64,000 bases of DNA from Bacteroidota bacterium (GTDB taxonomy: Bacteria; Bacteroidota; Bacteroidia; AKYH767-A; 2013-40CM-41-45), in assembly GCA_016713765.1 (NCBI GenBank), contig JADJON010000001.1, positions 868,001 through 932,000 of the forward strand. The letters run 5' to 3'. Position 1 is the first letter of the stretch; every line of letters begins with the position of its first letter. Shown here one piece after another: positions 45,522-55,266 of the stretch. Below the pieces are notes generated by a model. It was not told where the DNA came from. It did not search any database and saw nothing but the letters and a program-made list of their open reading frames with translations. A program made the position numbers and the translations under genes.

Positions 45522-47870
45522 ATGAAAAAACTTTTACTGCTCCTGCTGGGCTTCGTCGGCCTGCAGCTTCAACTCTCCGCCCAATCGTTAACGGCGATCA
45601 CGCCGAACTCCGGAACAGTCGGACAGAACCAGATCACGACCACGATCACCGGTAGCAACATTTTCTTCACAAGTATCAGTCAGTGGGGAAACCTGGAAAA
45701 TGTCGAGTTGCGCAACGGATCCGGTAGCATTAGTGTGTTCAATTATATGGGTGGCAACTGGAATGCCTTTGTGAACACCCAGGATGTGGCGGATGTTACA
45801 TGGGATATTCCTACCAATGCAGTGGCCGGGGTTTACGACGTTTGTGTGACAACCCTTGATCCGGGTATGCCCTGGGTCTACTATTATGATACGCTGTACA
45901 GCGCTTTCACGATCAATCCGCCGGATGGGTATGTTTCCGGAAGCTTGTACTATGATGCAAACGCCAATGGGATACGAGATGGTGGTGAAACCGGCTTGTC
46001 AAACATGGTTGTCCAATTGACCGGACCGTCCAACTACACCGTCTATACCAATACCAATGGAGATTTCAGTTTCGGTGTCGCGAATGGATCCTACACCTTG
46101 ACTGCAGGTTCGCCCGGACGGCAGTATCATTTTACCAGCCCGTCCACAATACCGGTCACGGTGAGCAATAACAATACGAGCGGCCTGGATATCGGCGCGA
46201 TCGATCCCTTGTACGCGATGTCGCCTCGCGTGGGTTTTCGGGGGCAAGCCAATATCAACGCAACGGTTAACGCGTACGACAACATCTTCACCACCAGTGG
46301 TAATCCCTGGGGAAATATCAGCTACGGGTACCTTACTCGTGTAGGAGGTGGTGCTAGTTTGTACCTGACCAATACCGTTTTCAACGTGCTTTCACAAAAT
46401 CAGGTGCAATTGGTATTCAACATTCCTTCCGGACAGGCTATGGGCGATTACCGTTTGTACATCGTGATCAGCGGAGGTCAACACTACCTCGACTCTGTCT
46501 TTACAGTGGTAGATGCGCCCTCGTACCTGAGTGGTTCCATCTATTTTGACGCGAACAATAACGGCGCTTTTGATGTAGGCGAACCGCCGATCAGCGGGCA
46601 ACGGGTGTTTGCTTCGCCGGATAGCGCTTATTCATTTTCAAATAATGCCGGACTGTTCTCGATCGGAGCCGTCCTGGGAACACACGATGTAAGCTGGCAA
46701 TCGACCAACGGCTTGTTTTATTTGTCGTCCAGTCCTGCTACCTACACCTTTACCAACACGGGAAATCAGACCGGCCTGGATTTCGGACTGCGATCCACTG
46801 CCGCCGATTATACGACTGCTATTTCCTTCAATCCGGGAATCGCCCGTTGCTCCTGGTCGGTGGTCAATTATGTTACCATCACCAACCGAAGCAACGTTGT
46901 CAGCCAGGGGACCCTTCAGGTTATCAAGTCGGCCAACCAGACTTACACGGGCGGTTTCAGTCCCGGTACGGCCGTCATCAGCGGTGATACGCTGACCTGG
47001 GCTTTTTCCAACCTGCAGCCGATGGGGAGTCAGACGTTTACGTATGGCGTGGTACAGCCATTTTCCGGCACCGTCACCACCAGGGTTCGTGTCAATGTCA
47101 CCGACAGTGGCGGCACACCGATGTTCTCCGATGCAACGTCCATGTCACAGACTGTTACCTGTTCCTACGACCCCAACGACAAGGCGGTGATACCGGCGGG
47201 TGTCGATTCGGTCGAGCACTATACGCTCTTCAGCGATACGCTGGACTACAAGATCCGCTTCCAGAATACGGGTACCGATACGGCCTTCGTGGTCATCATC
47301 CGCGACACGATCGATGCCGGCCTCGACCTGACTACGCTCGAACTGGTGGCCTCCAGTCACCCGGTGGAGCTGAGCATCGACAGCAACCGCGCGGCAGTCT
47401 TCACCTTCAATAACATCCTGCTGCCCGACAGTAACGTGGACGAGCCCGGCAGTAACGGCTTCGTTCGTTACCGTATCAAGTCCGTGCAGGGCCTCCCCGA
47501 AAAGACCCGCGTCGAGAACACGGCGTTTATTTATTTCGATCTGAACGCACCGGTGGAAACGAACACCGTCTGGAACTCGATGGTGTCGGTGATTCCGACG
47601 GCGATTGAAGTGCCGGTGGTACCGAACGACCGGGCCGTCTTCTTCCCGAACCCGATGCACGATCGCGCTTTCCTGCTGTTCCGGAACGAAGGAGCGGAGC
47701 AGGTGATGCTGAAGGTGATCGACATCCACGGACGCGAAGTCATACAGCAAATGACCACCGGCGACCGCTTCGAGCTGCAACGCGGCAAGCTGGCAGCGGG
47801 AGTATATTCGTATGTGATCATGTGGAGTTCTTCGGATCGCTCGTACTCCGGCCGGATTGTTATGGATTAA
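45522..47870 (+). CDS. T9SS surface protein with SdrD_B-type domains
   Basis: 782 residues from the ATG at 45522, whose MKKLLLLLLGFVGLQLQLSA is a clean signal peptide (a start at 45474 would precede it uselessly). Residues about 20-130 are an IPT/TIG-like domain (AITPNSGTVGQNQITTTITG); two SdrD_B domains follow (GSLYYDANANGIRDGGETGL at about 140 and GSIYFDANNNGAFDVGEPPI at about 340). A DUF7619-like conserved domain (SYDPNDKAVIPAG, YKIRFQNTGTDTAF, ENTAFIYFDLNAPVETN) precedes the type A sorting domain (FFPNPMHDRAFLLFRN to GRIVMD). A surface adhesin is likely. Confidence 0.87.
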   Translation: MKKLLLLLLGFVGLQLQLSAQSLTAITPNSGTVGQNQITTTITGSNIFFTSISQWGNLENVELRNGSGSISVFNYMGGNWNAFVNTQDVADVTWDIPTNAVAGVYDVCVTTLDPGMPWVYYYDTLYSAFTINPPDGYVSGSLYYDANANGIRDGGETGLSNMVVQLTGPSNYTVYTNTNGDFSFGVANGSYTLTAGSPGRQYHFTSPSTIPVTVSNNNTSGLDIGAIDPLYAMSPRVGFRGQANINATVNAYDNIFTTSGNPWGNISYGYLTRVGGGASLYLTNTVFNVLSQNQVQLVFNIPSGQAMGDYRLYIVISGGQHYLDSVFTVVDAPSYLSGSIYFDANNNGAFDVGEPPISGQRVFASPDSAYSFSNNAGLFSIGAVLGTHDVSWQSTNGLFYLSSSPATYTFTNTGNQTGLDFGLRSTAADYTTAISFNPGIARCSWSVVNYVTITNRSNVVSQGTLQVIKSANQTYTGGFSPGTAVISGDTLTWAFSNLQPMGSQTFTYGVVQPFSGTVTTRVRVNVTDSGGTPMFSDATSMSQTVTCSYDPNDKAVIPAGVDSVEHYTLFSDTLDYKIRFQNTGTDTAFVVIIRDTIDAGLDLTTLELVASSHPVELSIDSNRAAVFTFNNILLPDSNVDEPGSNGFVRYRIKSVQGLPEKTRVENTAFIYFDLNAPVETNTVWNSMVSVIPTAIEVPVVPNDRAVFFPNPMHDRAFLLFRNEGAEQVMLKVIDIHGREVIQQMTTGDRFELQRGKLAAGVYSYVIMWSSSDRSYSGRIVMD

Positions 47871-47890
47871 CAGGTAGTGTGTGTGTAATA

Positions 47891-47924
47891 AACGGATCGC
47901 CTGGTGTGAGGCGGTCCGTTTTTT
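47891..47924 (+). terminator. Terminator after the SdrD_B surface protein gene
   Basis: Stem aacggatcgcct / aggcggtccgtt (one G-U), 6-base loop, then TTTT. Confidence 0.85.
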
Positions 47925-48084
47925 CAGACTTGCGAGATCCTTTACAACAGCATCATGAATGATGGCACGATCACAATTCTCAAAAGCGAATTTTCATTGA
48001 TCTTGCCGGAATGTCTGGTAAAGAATTATTCCGAATGAGTTCAAAAAGTAAAGCGGGCAGTTTTCGAATTGGCGTTTTGATACT

Positions 48085-48302
48085 CTCGAGTGTGAAAAAG
48101 CCAGATTATACTTCCGAAACGATGCCGCCGAAGAGGCTGTATTAAGCGTTTTTAATCTGAATGGGCGGCTTCTGGAAAAAATAAGGACGAATTCTGACCG
48201 TTTTGAAATCAACGGGAAGGTAAAAGTCCTGGCTTGTATCAGTACTTCATCGATTGCCAAACCTCCGGAAAACGGCTACAGGGGCGGTTTATCGTCGAAT
48301 AA
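48085..48302 (+). pseudogene. Decayed T9SS type A sorting domain
   Basis: The plus-strand frame from 48085 reads LECEKARLYFRNDAAEEAVL, then SVFNLNGRLLEKIRTNSDRF and EINGKVK. After a one-base frame change near 48225-48232 the other frame reads GLYQYFIDCQTSGKRLQGRF and IVE, then TAA at 48300-48302. Together this is a type A sorting domain with FRN, NGR and GLYQY landmarks, matching the end of the SdrD_B protein before it (FRNEGAEQV, HGREV, AAGVYSY). The upstream stretch from about 47990 also reads like T9SS protein (IDLAGMSGKELFRM) in another frame. No start or intact frame exists. It is a frameshifted remnant, probably of a duplicated paralogue, and it keeps a terminator. Confidence 0.75.
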
Positions 48303-48330
48303 AACAGTTTGTGTAGGTGTGTGTTTGTGT

Positions 48331-48368
48331 ACCGGAACCGGGCGTAACAGCCCGGCTTCCGGTTTTTT
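48331..48368 (+). terminator. Terminator after the decayed T9SS gene
   Basis: Stem accggaaccgggc / gcccggcttccggt (48331-48343 with 48350-48363, one bulge), followed by TTTTT. Confidence 0.85.
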
Positions 48369-48432
48369 GTGGCGTCTTCATGAAGATTTGGTAAAAACCT
48401 TACAGCCGTGATTTACATGCCCCTCGCTGCGG

Positions 48433-48440
48433 TAACTTTG
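48433..48440 (+). promoter_or_regulatory. Promoter box of the SBBP/Ig-repeat surface protein gene
   Basis: TAACTTTG matches the -7 consensus exactly, 45 bases before the start codon; the leader is longer than for most genes here. Confidence 0.55.
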
Positions 48441-48485
48441 TAGCCCCAGATTCGATTACCATAGAGCGAAAAAATCCAATCCGCC

Positions 48486-51400
48486 ATGCTTAAGCTGTTA
48501 CGCGTCCTGTTTATTGCCGTTTTAGCCACCACACTTACGACCCAGGCGCAAACCATCCAATGGTCCCGAACCGGACTGTCCGAAGGATACGAGTACGGAA
48601 ACGGTATCATCACCGACGACTCCGGTTATGTATATGTTGTCGGTCAGAGTGAATATGGAACCGACTTCGGCGGAGGCGTGTCCTTTTATTCCGCCGGCCA
48701 GCACGACATCTTCCTTTGTAAATACTCACCCACCGGTACCCTCCTCTGGATGCGACATGCCGGCGGAAGCGACGGCGATGCCGGCTCGGCCATCGGACTG
48801 GATGCGCAACGCAATGTGTACATCGTCGGTGAATTTGAAACGACCTGCTATTTCTCGCCTACCGACTCCATTACCGTCGGCGGCGCCAATGACTCGTTCA
48901 TTGCGAAATATGATAACAATGGTAACCTTCAATGGGTTCGGCGAGCCGGTGGTTCCAGCGACTGCCGCGCGCGCGGACTTGCTGTTGATGCCGATGGTAA
49001 CTCTTATTGGACCGGAGGCTTCGGCGGAACGTCCAATTTCGGCGGCATCAACATCACCAGTAGCAACGGTGGTCAAGACTGCTACATCGCAAAATACAAC
49101 GCCAACGGTCAGGCCGTCTGGGTGCGGAAAGGCGGCGGAAACCGAGACGATCGCGGCCGTGGTGCCATGCTCGACGGACAGGGTAACCTCTACGTCGTAG
49201 GGTCTTTCGGAACAAGCGCCACCTTTAGTGGAACGACCATCACCAGCAACAGCGCGCAACAAGGCGCATTCCTGGCCAAGTACGACACCTCCGGATCACT
49301 GCAATGGATCCTTCCCATGGGCGGTTGTTGCGATACGATCCGCGCGTATTCGATTACCAGGGATAACGCGGGTAACATCTACACGACTGGCTACTTCGGA
49401 TCTACGATGACGCTGGGTTCCCTGTCGATCACTTCCGCAGGTAGCTGGGACATCTTCTTTGCGAAGGTTGACCCCAACGGAAATCCCATCTGGCTCAAGC
49501 GCGCCGGTTATATCTACGAAGATTTCGGCCAGGGTCTGGCGTATAGTCCTTCCCGCGATGAGATCTACCTATCAGGGCAGTTCGACGACCGCGGCGTTTT
49601 CGATACGTTGACGGTCTATGGCTACGGCAACCGCGATTTCTTTGTCTCCTGTTACGATACCAGCGGACGCATCAAATGGGTGAAGAAAGCCGGCAGCCCC
49701 TGGCGCGATGCCGCGTTCGGAGTCGCCGTCGCGGATAATTATGGTGCTGTCTATGCTACGGGCTTCTTCAACGATACCGCGCTTTTCGGCGGCACAACGT
49801 TATACGGAAACCCGCTGGCCGATTTCGTGGTGACCCAGATCACCCTGGCACAGGCCAGTCAGCCGACTACGGCAACCAGCAATCTTGCGCTTGCTACCGG
49901 TAACTGCAATGACCTTACCCTGCGCTGGACCAACGGCAATGGAACCCGACGACTTGTTGTTGCCCGACAGAATGGCTCGGTGAACGCGCTTCCGATCGAT
50001 GGAAGTTATTACACGGCCAACAGCGTATTCGGATTGGGGAGCAATTTGGGCTCGGGAAATTATGTCGTCTATGACGGAACCGATACAACAGTCACTGTAA
50101 CCGGCCTGACGGTCGGAGAACGCTACTTCTTCGCCGTCATCGAATACAACGGCACCGGCTTTACAACGAATTACCTCACGACCGGCTACCCGCAAGCCAA
50201 CCAGGTCGCCAACAGTTTCAACTTCACGGTTTCGACCAATACGTCGCAACTTTGCAACGGAGGATCGGCTACCCTCACCGCCAGCACCGCGTCCAGTTAT
50301 TCCTGGTCGCCAGCAACGGGTTTGTCCTCTACCACTTCGCAGATCGTCACCGCCACCCCTACGGTTACCACGACTTATACCGTCACCGGTAACGATGGCA
50401 GCGGTTGTATCGCGGTTGCCCATGTCACCATCACCGTGGGTACGCAACCGACGGTCATCCTGAATACGCTGAATGCGGTCTGTACCAACAGCGCCGCTTT
50501 CGCGCTGACGACCGGAACACCAACAGGCGGCACCTACAGCGGCCCTGGTGTCAGCGCCGGGAATTTCAATCCTTCCGCTGCCGGTGCCGGTGTGCACATC
50601 ATCACCTATACGGTGAACAGCGGCGGTTGCTCCGGTACCGATACCGCGACCATCCGGGTGAATGCCGCTCCGGTGGTTAGCTTTGCTGCACTTGCTCCGG
50701 CTTGTTCCAATGGAAGTGCTGTCACGCTGAGCGGTGGCTCGCCTGCCGGCGGCACGTATAGCGGAACCGGCGTCAGCGGTTCAAGCTTCAATCCGGTAAC
50801 AGCCGGTACGGGAACTTTTGTACTGACGTATGCCTATACGGATAACAACGGTTGCTCCGGAAACGATACTTCCGCCATCACGGTGAATGCCGCTCCGACG
50901 GTTTCGTTGGGGAGCTTTACAGCGGTATGTCAGAATGCCGGGGTACAGACGTTGTCCGGCGGTTCGCCTGCCGGCGGCACGTACAGCGGACCTGGTGTCA
51001 GCGGAACGAGTTTCGATCCCGCTGTAGCAGGCGCTGGTAACCATACGATCACCTACGCTTACACCGATGCCGCCGGTTGCAGCAATTCCGCGACCGCCAC
51101 CTGGCGCGTCAACGCTTTGCCGAACGTAACGCTGGCAACATTACCCAACGTCTGCAGCAACACCCCTGTATTGAACCTCACCGGCGGATCGCCTGCCGGT
51201 GGTACCTACAGCGGCACAGGTGTGAGTGGCAGCACCTTCAACCCTGCTGTATCGGGTAACGGTACGTTTGCCATAACCTATACGTATACCGATAACAACG
51301 GCTGTACGAATTCCGCGCAGCGGAACATCGTCGTGAATGCTGCTCCAAGCGTCACGTTCTCCACGATCAATCCGGTTTGCCTCAACGCTTCACCGGTTAC

Positions 51401-52277
51401 CCTCACCGGCGGATCGCCTGCAGGTGGGACCTATGTGGGTACCGGTGTGAGCGGCGGACAATTCAATCCGTCGGTCGGCATCGGAACATACTCCATCCAA
51501 TATCTCTATACCGATATGAACGGTTGTACCGGTTCTGCCTCTCAGAACGTCCAGGTGCGACCGCTCCCGACCGTTGCACTTGCCACCCTGCCGGCGCAGT
51601 GCAGCAACAGCGCTCCGCTCACCCTCACCGGCGGTTCTCCCGCGGGCGGTACCTATAGCGGCACTGGTGTATCCGGCGGCGCATTCGATCCGTCCGTTTC
51701 CGGTACCGGTACATTTAACATCACCTACACATACACTGATAATAACGGGTGCACGAATTCGGCACAGCGATCAATCACGGTGAACGCCGCTCCGGTTGTG
51801 AGTCTGGGTAACGACTCTACCGTTTGTAGCAGTGCTGTCGTGCAGGTAAACGCCGGCTCCGGCTTCGTGACGTACCGTTGGTCCAACGGCGCGACGACGC
51901 AATCGATCAATGTCGACAGTTCCGGCACGGGTATCGGTGTAGCGACCGTCTGGGTGACCGTTACCAACGCGGCCAACTGCAGCGCGCAGGATACCTTGCT
52001 GATCACCTTCGACGCTTGTGCGGGAATCACACCCGGCCCGGCAGTGGTCCCGGGAGTTTATGTGTTCCCGAACCCTACCACCGAAGAATTCATCATCCTG
52101 ACGGGCCAGCCTGTAACCGTGACCATCTACGACGCCAACGGTAAACTGTTGTTCCGAAAGGAACAGGTCGAAGGTCGCATTGAAGCAGGCCGTGATTTCG
52201 CGCCCGGCATGTACCTGGTGGAAGTAACCAACCAGACCGCCACCAAGGTGGTGCGCGCGATCAAATCCGCACGATAA
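48486..52277 (+). CDS. T9SS surface protein: SBBP propeller plus six 75-residue Ig-like repeats
   Basis: 1263 residues. Signal peptide ending TLTTQAQ. Residues about 25-450 hold SBBP-type beta-propeller repeats (FLCKYSPTGTLLWMRHAGG, FIAKYDNNGNLQWVRRAGG, YIAKYNANGQAVWVRKGGG and more). Residues about 460-570 look like FN3 (LTVGERYFFAVIEYNG). From about 655 to 1100 are six tandem repeats of about 75 residues, each with a central LTGGSPAGGTYSGTGVSG and TYTYTDNNGC, plus a degenerate seventh. The C-terminus is a type A sorting domain (YVFPNPTTEEFIILTG to VVRAIKSAR). A surface filament or adhesin is likely. Confidence 0.87.
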   Translation: MLKLLRVLFIAVLATTLTTQAQTIQWSRTGLSEGYEYGNGIITDDSGYVYVVGQSEYGTDFGGGVSFYSAGQHDIFLCKYSPTGTLLWMRHAGGSDGDAGSAIGLDAQRNVYIVGEFETTCYFSPTDSITVGGANDSFIAKYDNNGNLQWVRRAGGSSDCRARGLAVDADGNSYWTGGFGGTSNFGGINITSSNGGQDCYIAKYNANGQAVWVRKGGGNRDDRGRGAMLDGQGNLYVVGSFGTSATFSGTTITSNSAQQGAFLAKYDTSGSLQWILPMGGCCDTIRAYSITRDNAGNIYTTGYFGSTMTLGSLSITSAGSWDIFFAKVDPNGNPIWLKRAGYIYEDFGQGLAYSPSRDEIYLSGQFDDRGVFDTLTVYGYGNRDFFVSCYDTSGRIKWVKKAGSPWRDAAFGVAVADNYGAVYATGFFNDTALFGGTTLYGNPLADFVVTQITLAQASQPTTATSNLALATGNCNDLTLRWTNGNGTRRLVVARQNGSVNALPIDGSYYTANSVFGLGSNLGSGNYVVYDGTDTTVTVTGLTVGERYFFAVIEYNGTGFTTNYLTTGYPQANQVANSFNFTVSTNTSQLCNGGSATLTASTASSYSWSPATGLSSTTSQIVTATPTVTTTYTVTGNDGSGCIAVAHVTITVGTQPTVILNTLNAVCTNSAAFALTTGTPTGGTYSGPGVSAGNFNPSAAGAGVHIITYTVNSGGCSGTDTATIRVNAAPVVSFAALAPACSNGSAVTLSGGSPAGGTYSGTGVSGSSFNPVTAGTGTFVLTYAYTDNNGCSGNDTSAITVNAAPTVSLGSFTAVCQNAGVQTLSGGSPAGGTYSGPGVSGTSFDPAVAGAGNHTITYAYTDAAGCSNSATATWRVNALPNVTLATLPNVCSNTPVLNLTGGSPAGGTYSGTGVSGSTFNPAVSGNGTFAITYTYTDNNGCTNSAQRNIVVNAAPSVTFSTINPVCLNASPVTLTGGSPAGGTYVGTGVSGGQFNPSVGIGTYSIQYLYTDMNGCTGSASQNVQVRPLPTVALATLPAQCSNSAPLTLTGGSPAGGTYSGTGVSGGAFDPSVSGTGTFNITYTYTDNNGCTNSAQRSITVNAAPVVSLGNDSTVCSSAVVQVNAGSGFVTYRWSNGATTQSINVDSSGTGIGVATVWVTVTNAANCSAQDTLLITFDACAGITPGPAVVPGVYVFPNPTTEEFIILTGQPVTVTIYDANGKLLFRKEQVEGRIEAGRDFAPGMYLVEVTNQTATKVVRAIKSAR
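50437..51785 (+). repeat. Six tandem ~225-base coding repeats
   Basis: DNA repeats of about 225 bases encode the Ig-like repeats of the preceding gene. The stretch ggcggatcgcctgccggtgg and its neighbours recur nearly unchanged. High DNA identity suggests recent expansion or gene conversion. Confidence 0.85.
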
Positions 52278-52295
52278 GCTCTTCTTGATACTACG

Positions 52296-52327
52296 AACGG
52301 GCGATGGCTGATCAGTCATCGCCCGTT
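52296..52327 (+). terminator. Terminator after the SBBP/Ig surface protein gene
   Basis: Eleven-base stem aacgggcgatg / catcgcccgtt with an inner palindrome ctgatcag in the loop, then TTTGCTTTT. Confidence 0.85.
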
Positions 52328-52388
52328 TGCTTTTAAAGAAACCGCATTAAGTGGATGTGAATGCGGGCAGCATGCAGCACTTTGCGGC

Positions 52389-53081
52389 ATGCGAATCCTT
52401 CGATTGTGGACGGACCTTCTTTGGCTTTTATATCCCCTGCGCTGCGCCGCCTGCGAACGCGACCTGGTGGAAGGGGAGAAGGCTATTTGCACGCATTGCC
52501 GGTACCGTTTGCCTCGAACGCATTTCCATCACTTTCCGGGCAATGTCGTGGAACGTCACTTCTGGGGAAAGATACCATTGGTGGCGGCTGCGGCTTGTTT
52601 TCACTTCAGCAAAGGGGAACGCGTACAGCGCATGATCCATCACCTCAAATACAAACAACGACCGGATGTAGGCGTCGAGGTAGGAGCCTGGTACGGCAGG
52701 GACTTGCTTCAGGTGCCCGCTTTCGCTTCGATCGACCTGATCATTCCGGTTCCTTTACACCCGGAGAAGCTCCGGCTGCGTGGCTACAATCAGGCGGCCT
52801 GTTTTGCGGAAGGACTCGGAATCGGCATGGGTAAGACGGTTCTGCCGGATGGCCTTCGGAAAGTGGTGGCAACCTCAACCCAAACACGCAAGCACCGATT
52901 CGATCGTTTCAGGAATGTCGAGCATGTTTTCCAGGCGGCCGACCCGGCTGGTTTGACCGGTCGGCACATCCTGCTGGTCGATGATGTCATCACGACCGGC
53001 TCCACGCTCGTGTCGTGCGCGGAGACCTTGCTCGAAGTGCCGGGTGTTCGGATCAGCATCGTCGGGATGGCCGCCGCCTGA
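52389..53081 (+). CDS. comF: ComF family phosphoribosyltransferase-like protein
   Basis: 230 residues. An N-terminal zinc finger (LRCAACERD...AICTHCRYRL) with four Cys, then KGERVQRMIHHLKYKQRP, IIPVPLHPEKLRLRGYNQA, TQTRKHRFDRFRNVEHVF and the PRPP-binding motif ILLVDDVITTGSTL. ComF proteins help DNA uptake and recombination. GCACTTTG lies 4 bases before the ATG. Confidence 0.92.
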   Translation: MRILRLWTDLLWLLYPLRCAACERDLVEGEKAICTHCRYRLPRTHFHHFPGNVVERHFWGKIPLVAAAACFHFSKGERVQRMIHHLKYKQRPDVGVEVGAWYGRDLLQVPAFASIDLIIPVPLHPEKLRLRGYNQAACFAEGLGIGMGKTVLPDGLRKVVATSTQTRKHRFDRFRNVEHVFQAADPAGLTGRHILLVDDVITTGSTLVSCAETLLEVPGVRISIVGMAAA

Positions 53082-53121
53082 CGCTGACGGCTATCTGCCC
53101 TCTTTTTTTCATCTTTGCGCC

Positions 53122-53610
53122 GTGGCGGAATCCATCAAACTTCCGAAGTCGGCAACCCGGGCGGAGCGGTACGAATTGCTGCTGCCGCAACTGAAGGCCT
53201 TGCTGGATGCCGGGGTCGGTCCGGTGGCCAACATGGCCAACGTTGCCGCCGCCTTACGGGAAGCATTCGGCTTCTTCTGGGTCGGCTTTTACCTGGTCGA
53301 TCCTGCTATCGAACGACTCGTTCTTGGACCCTTTCAAGGCCCGGTGGCTTGTACGACCATTGCGAAAGGCAAAGGCGTTTGCGGTACCGCCTGGGCGGAG
53401 AGCCGTGTCATCGTGGTTCCGGACGTGGATCAGTTTCCCGGGCATATCGCCTGTAGCTCGGATTCGCGTTCGGAAATCGTGCTTCCGATCCGAAAGCAGG
53501 GAACGATCGTCGGCGTCCTGGATGTCGATAGTGACAAATTGAATGACTTTTCCGAAGTAGATGCACGCGGACTTTCACAGGTGCTCGCCCTGCTGGAGGA
53601 ATGCTTATGA
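53122..53610 (+). CDS. msrC: Free methionine-R-sulfoxide reductase (GAF domain)
   Basis: 162 residues from GTG at 53122, where the frame first looks like the family (VAESIKLPKSATRAERYELL); a CATCTTTG box ends 4 bases before it. A single GAF domain contains the three active-site Cys of the family: in VACTTIAKG, KGVCGTAWA and HIACSSDS. It reduces free Met-R-sulfoxide in the cytosol. The stop overlaps the next gene by 4 bases (ATGA). Confidence 0.9.
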   Translation: MAESIKLPKSATRAERYELLLPQLKALLDAGVGPVANMANVAAALREAFGFFWVGFYLVDPAIERLVLGPFQGPVACTTIAKGKGVCGTAWAESRVIVVPDVDQFPGHIACSSDSRSEIVLPIRKQGTIVGVLDVDSDKLNDFSEVDARGLSQVLALLEECL

Positions 53611-55217
53611 GTCGCCGTCTATGCTGCTTAGCGCTGATCGCGCTGGTCGTTTCTTCCTGTGCGATCCAGGTTGCACCGCAAGGGGGTGAGCGTGATACGA
53701 AACCGCCCGTCTTGTTGCGTGCCGATCCGCCGGATCATACAGCCGGTTTTCGTGGTAACTCGATCCGGCTGGATTTCGATGAATACGTCCAACTGAAAGA
53801 CGCTGCGAGTCAGTTCGTGGTATCGCCACCCTTAGCCCAGCCTCCCTTGATCAAGGCCCGGAAAAAAAGCATTCTCGTAAGCTGGGACGATACTTTGCGC
53901 GAAGCGACGACCTATACGTTCAGTTTCGGGAATTGCATCGTTGATAACAACGAGGCCAATCCGGTAGCCGACTACCAGATGGTGCTGAGCACGGGATCCG
54001 TTATTGATTCACTCACTGTCGATGGCTCGGTCGTAGATGCCTACAACGACAATCCCGTCAACGGCGCGCTGGTGATGCTGTATCGTTCGTTACCGGATTC
54101 GGTTCCGGTGACCGACTTGCCGGCGAATTTCTCCCGCACGGGTTCCGACGGAAAATTCAGGATCAGCAACGTATCACCGGGTAAGTACTACGTACTTGCC
54201 GTCAATGACCTGAACAGCAATTACCGGTACGATGGAGGCGATGAGCGTGTCGCTTTTACGGATTCCATGATCGAGGTTCCGGTTTCCGGGCTTCGCTTGC
54301 GCATGTTCCGCGAAGTCCCGGAATCAAAACTGATCCGCGGTTTCTCCATCGTCGCGGGAAAAGCAGCCTTTGCGTTTTCCGGTCCTGCGTCCGGTTTGCA
54401 ATGGGACTGGATCACCGATAGCCTTTACGTAAATCCCTATGGCTGGGAATGGAACCTGAAACAGGATTCGGTCACGCTCTGGTACCGAAATCAGACCGCG
54501 GATTCAATGGCCATTCGATTCCTGCAAGCCGGCCGCATCGATACGGCGGACTTCCGGCTGTTCAAGAAAGCGGAAAAGAACCAGGGCATTTCCAAAAAGA
54601 TCATCGCCTCGGATTTTGCGACCACTAGTTTCGTCAACGGCAAACAACAGCGCCGGATGCCGTTCTCCGTCGAGTTCCGCGTACCTGTCGCCAGCATCGA
54701 TTCTTCACGCATCCGGTTCAGTGCAGATTCGGTACCGGTAAAAGTTCCCTTTCATTGGGACGATGCGATCCACCGGAAGCTGTCGTTCTTCTCGGAATGG
54801 GCGGATGACAGAATGTATCGGGTACTGTTCCTCCCGGGAGCGTTTACCGATCTGTTTGGAAAGGCGAACGATTCATCCCTTGTGGAGTTCAAAGTGCGTG
54901 GAGAACGGGAGTATGCATCGTTGCGCTTCGATCTGCGGCAGCAGCAGCCGGGAAGTCCCCGCCTGCTGCAGTTGGTGAGTGATCACGGTGACATCGTCCG
55001 GGAAGCTGCCCTTCGACAGGATACCATCGTCAGTTGGGGCTTTCTCGATGCCGGCATTTATCGCGTAAAGCTGATAGATGATAAGAATGAAAACGGTCGC
55101 TGGGACACCGGAGACCTGCTGCGCAGGGTTCAGCCGGAGTTGGTCCGGTTTGCGCCGGAAGCCATTCCGCTCCGATCCAACTGGGATGCCGACCTGCGCT
55201 GGGAGGAGGGTAAGTAA
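53607..55217 (+). CDS. Big_5 Ig-like lipoprotein
   Basis: 536 residues from the ATG at 53607 (4-base overlap with msrC). Signal peptide with lipobox VSSC, then APQGGERDTKPPVLLRADPP, a phrase typical of a widespread Bacteroidota lipoprotein family with a Big_5 domain (about 30-125, ending in YTFSFGNCIVDNNEANPVAD). A CNA-B/carboxypeptidase-like beta domain follows (DGKFRISNVSPGKYYVLAVN, about 185-215), and the end has GIYRVKLIDDKNENGRWDTG. Its function is unknown; surface or periplasmic. Confidence 0.85.
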   Translation: MSRRLCCLALIALVVSSCAIQVAPQGGERDTKPPVLLRADPPDHTAGFRGNSIRLDFDEYVQLKDAASQFVVSPPLAQPPLIKARKKSILVSWDDTLREATTYTFSFGNCIVDNNEANPVADYQMVLSTGSVIDSLTVDGSVVDAYNDNPVNGALVMLYRSLPDSVPVTDLPANFSRTGSDGKFRISNVSPGKYYVLAVNDLNSNYRYDGGDERVAFTDSMIEVPVSGLRLRMFREVPESKLIRGFSIVAGKAAFAFSGPASGLQWDWITDSLYVNPYGWEWNLKQDSVTLWYRNQTADSMAIRFLQAGRIDTADFRLFKKAEKNQGISKKIIASDFATTSFVNGKQQRRMPFSVEFRVPVASIDSSRIRFSADSVPVKVPFHWDDAIHRKLSFFSEWADDRMYRVLFLPGAFTDLFGKANDSSLVEFKVRGEREYASLRFDLRQQQPGSPRLLQLVSDHGDIVREAALRQDTIVSWGFLDAGIYRVKLIDDKNENGRWDTGDLLRRVQPELVRFAPEAIPLRSNWDADLRWEEGK

Positions 55218-55266
55218 TTCCCGTCGGCTACCTCCCATGCTCGGGATTTGGCTGTAAATTTACCGC

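Noticed and set aside
47994..48260. 88-codon open frame on the minus strand
   Set aside because: It is the shadow of the decayed T9SS sorting domain on the plus strand, which has clear homology to a neighbouring gene end.
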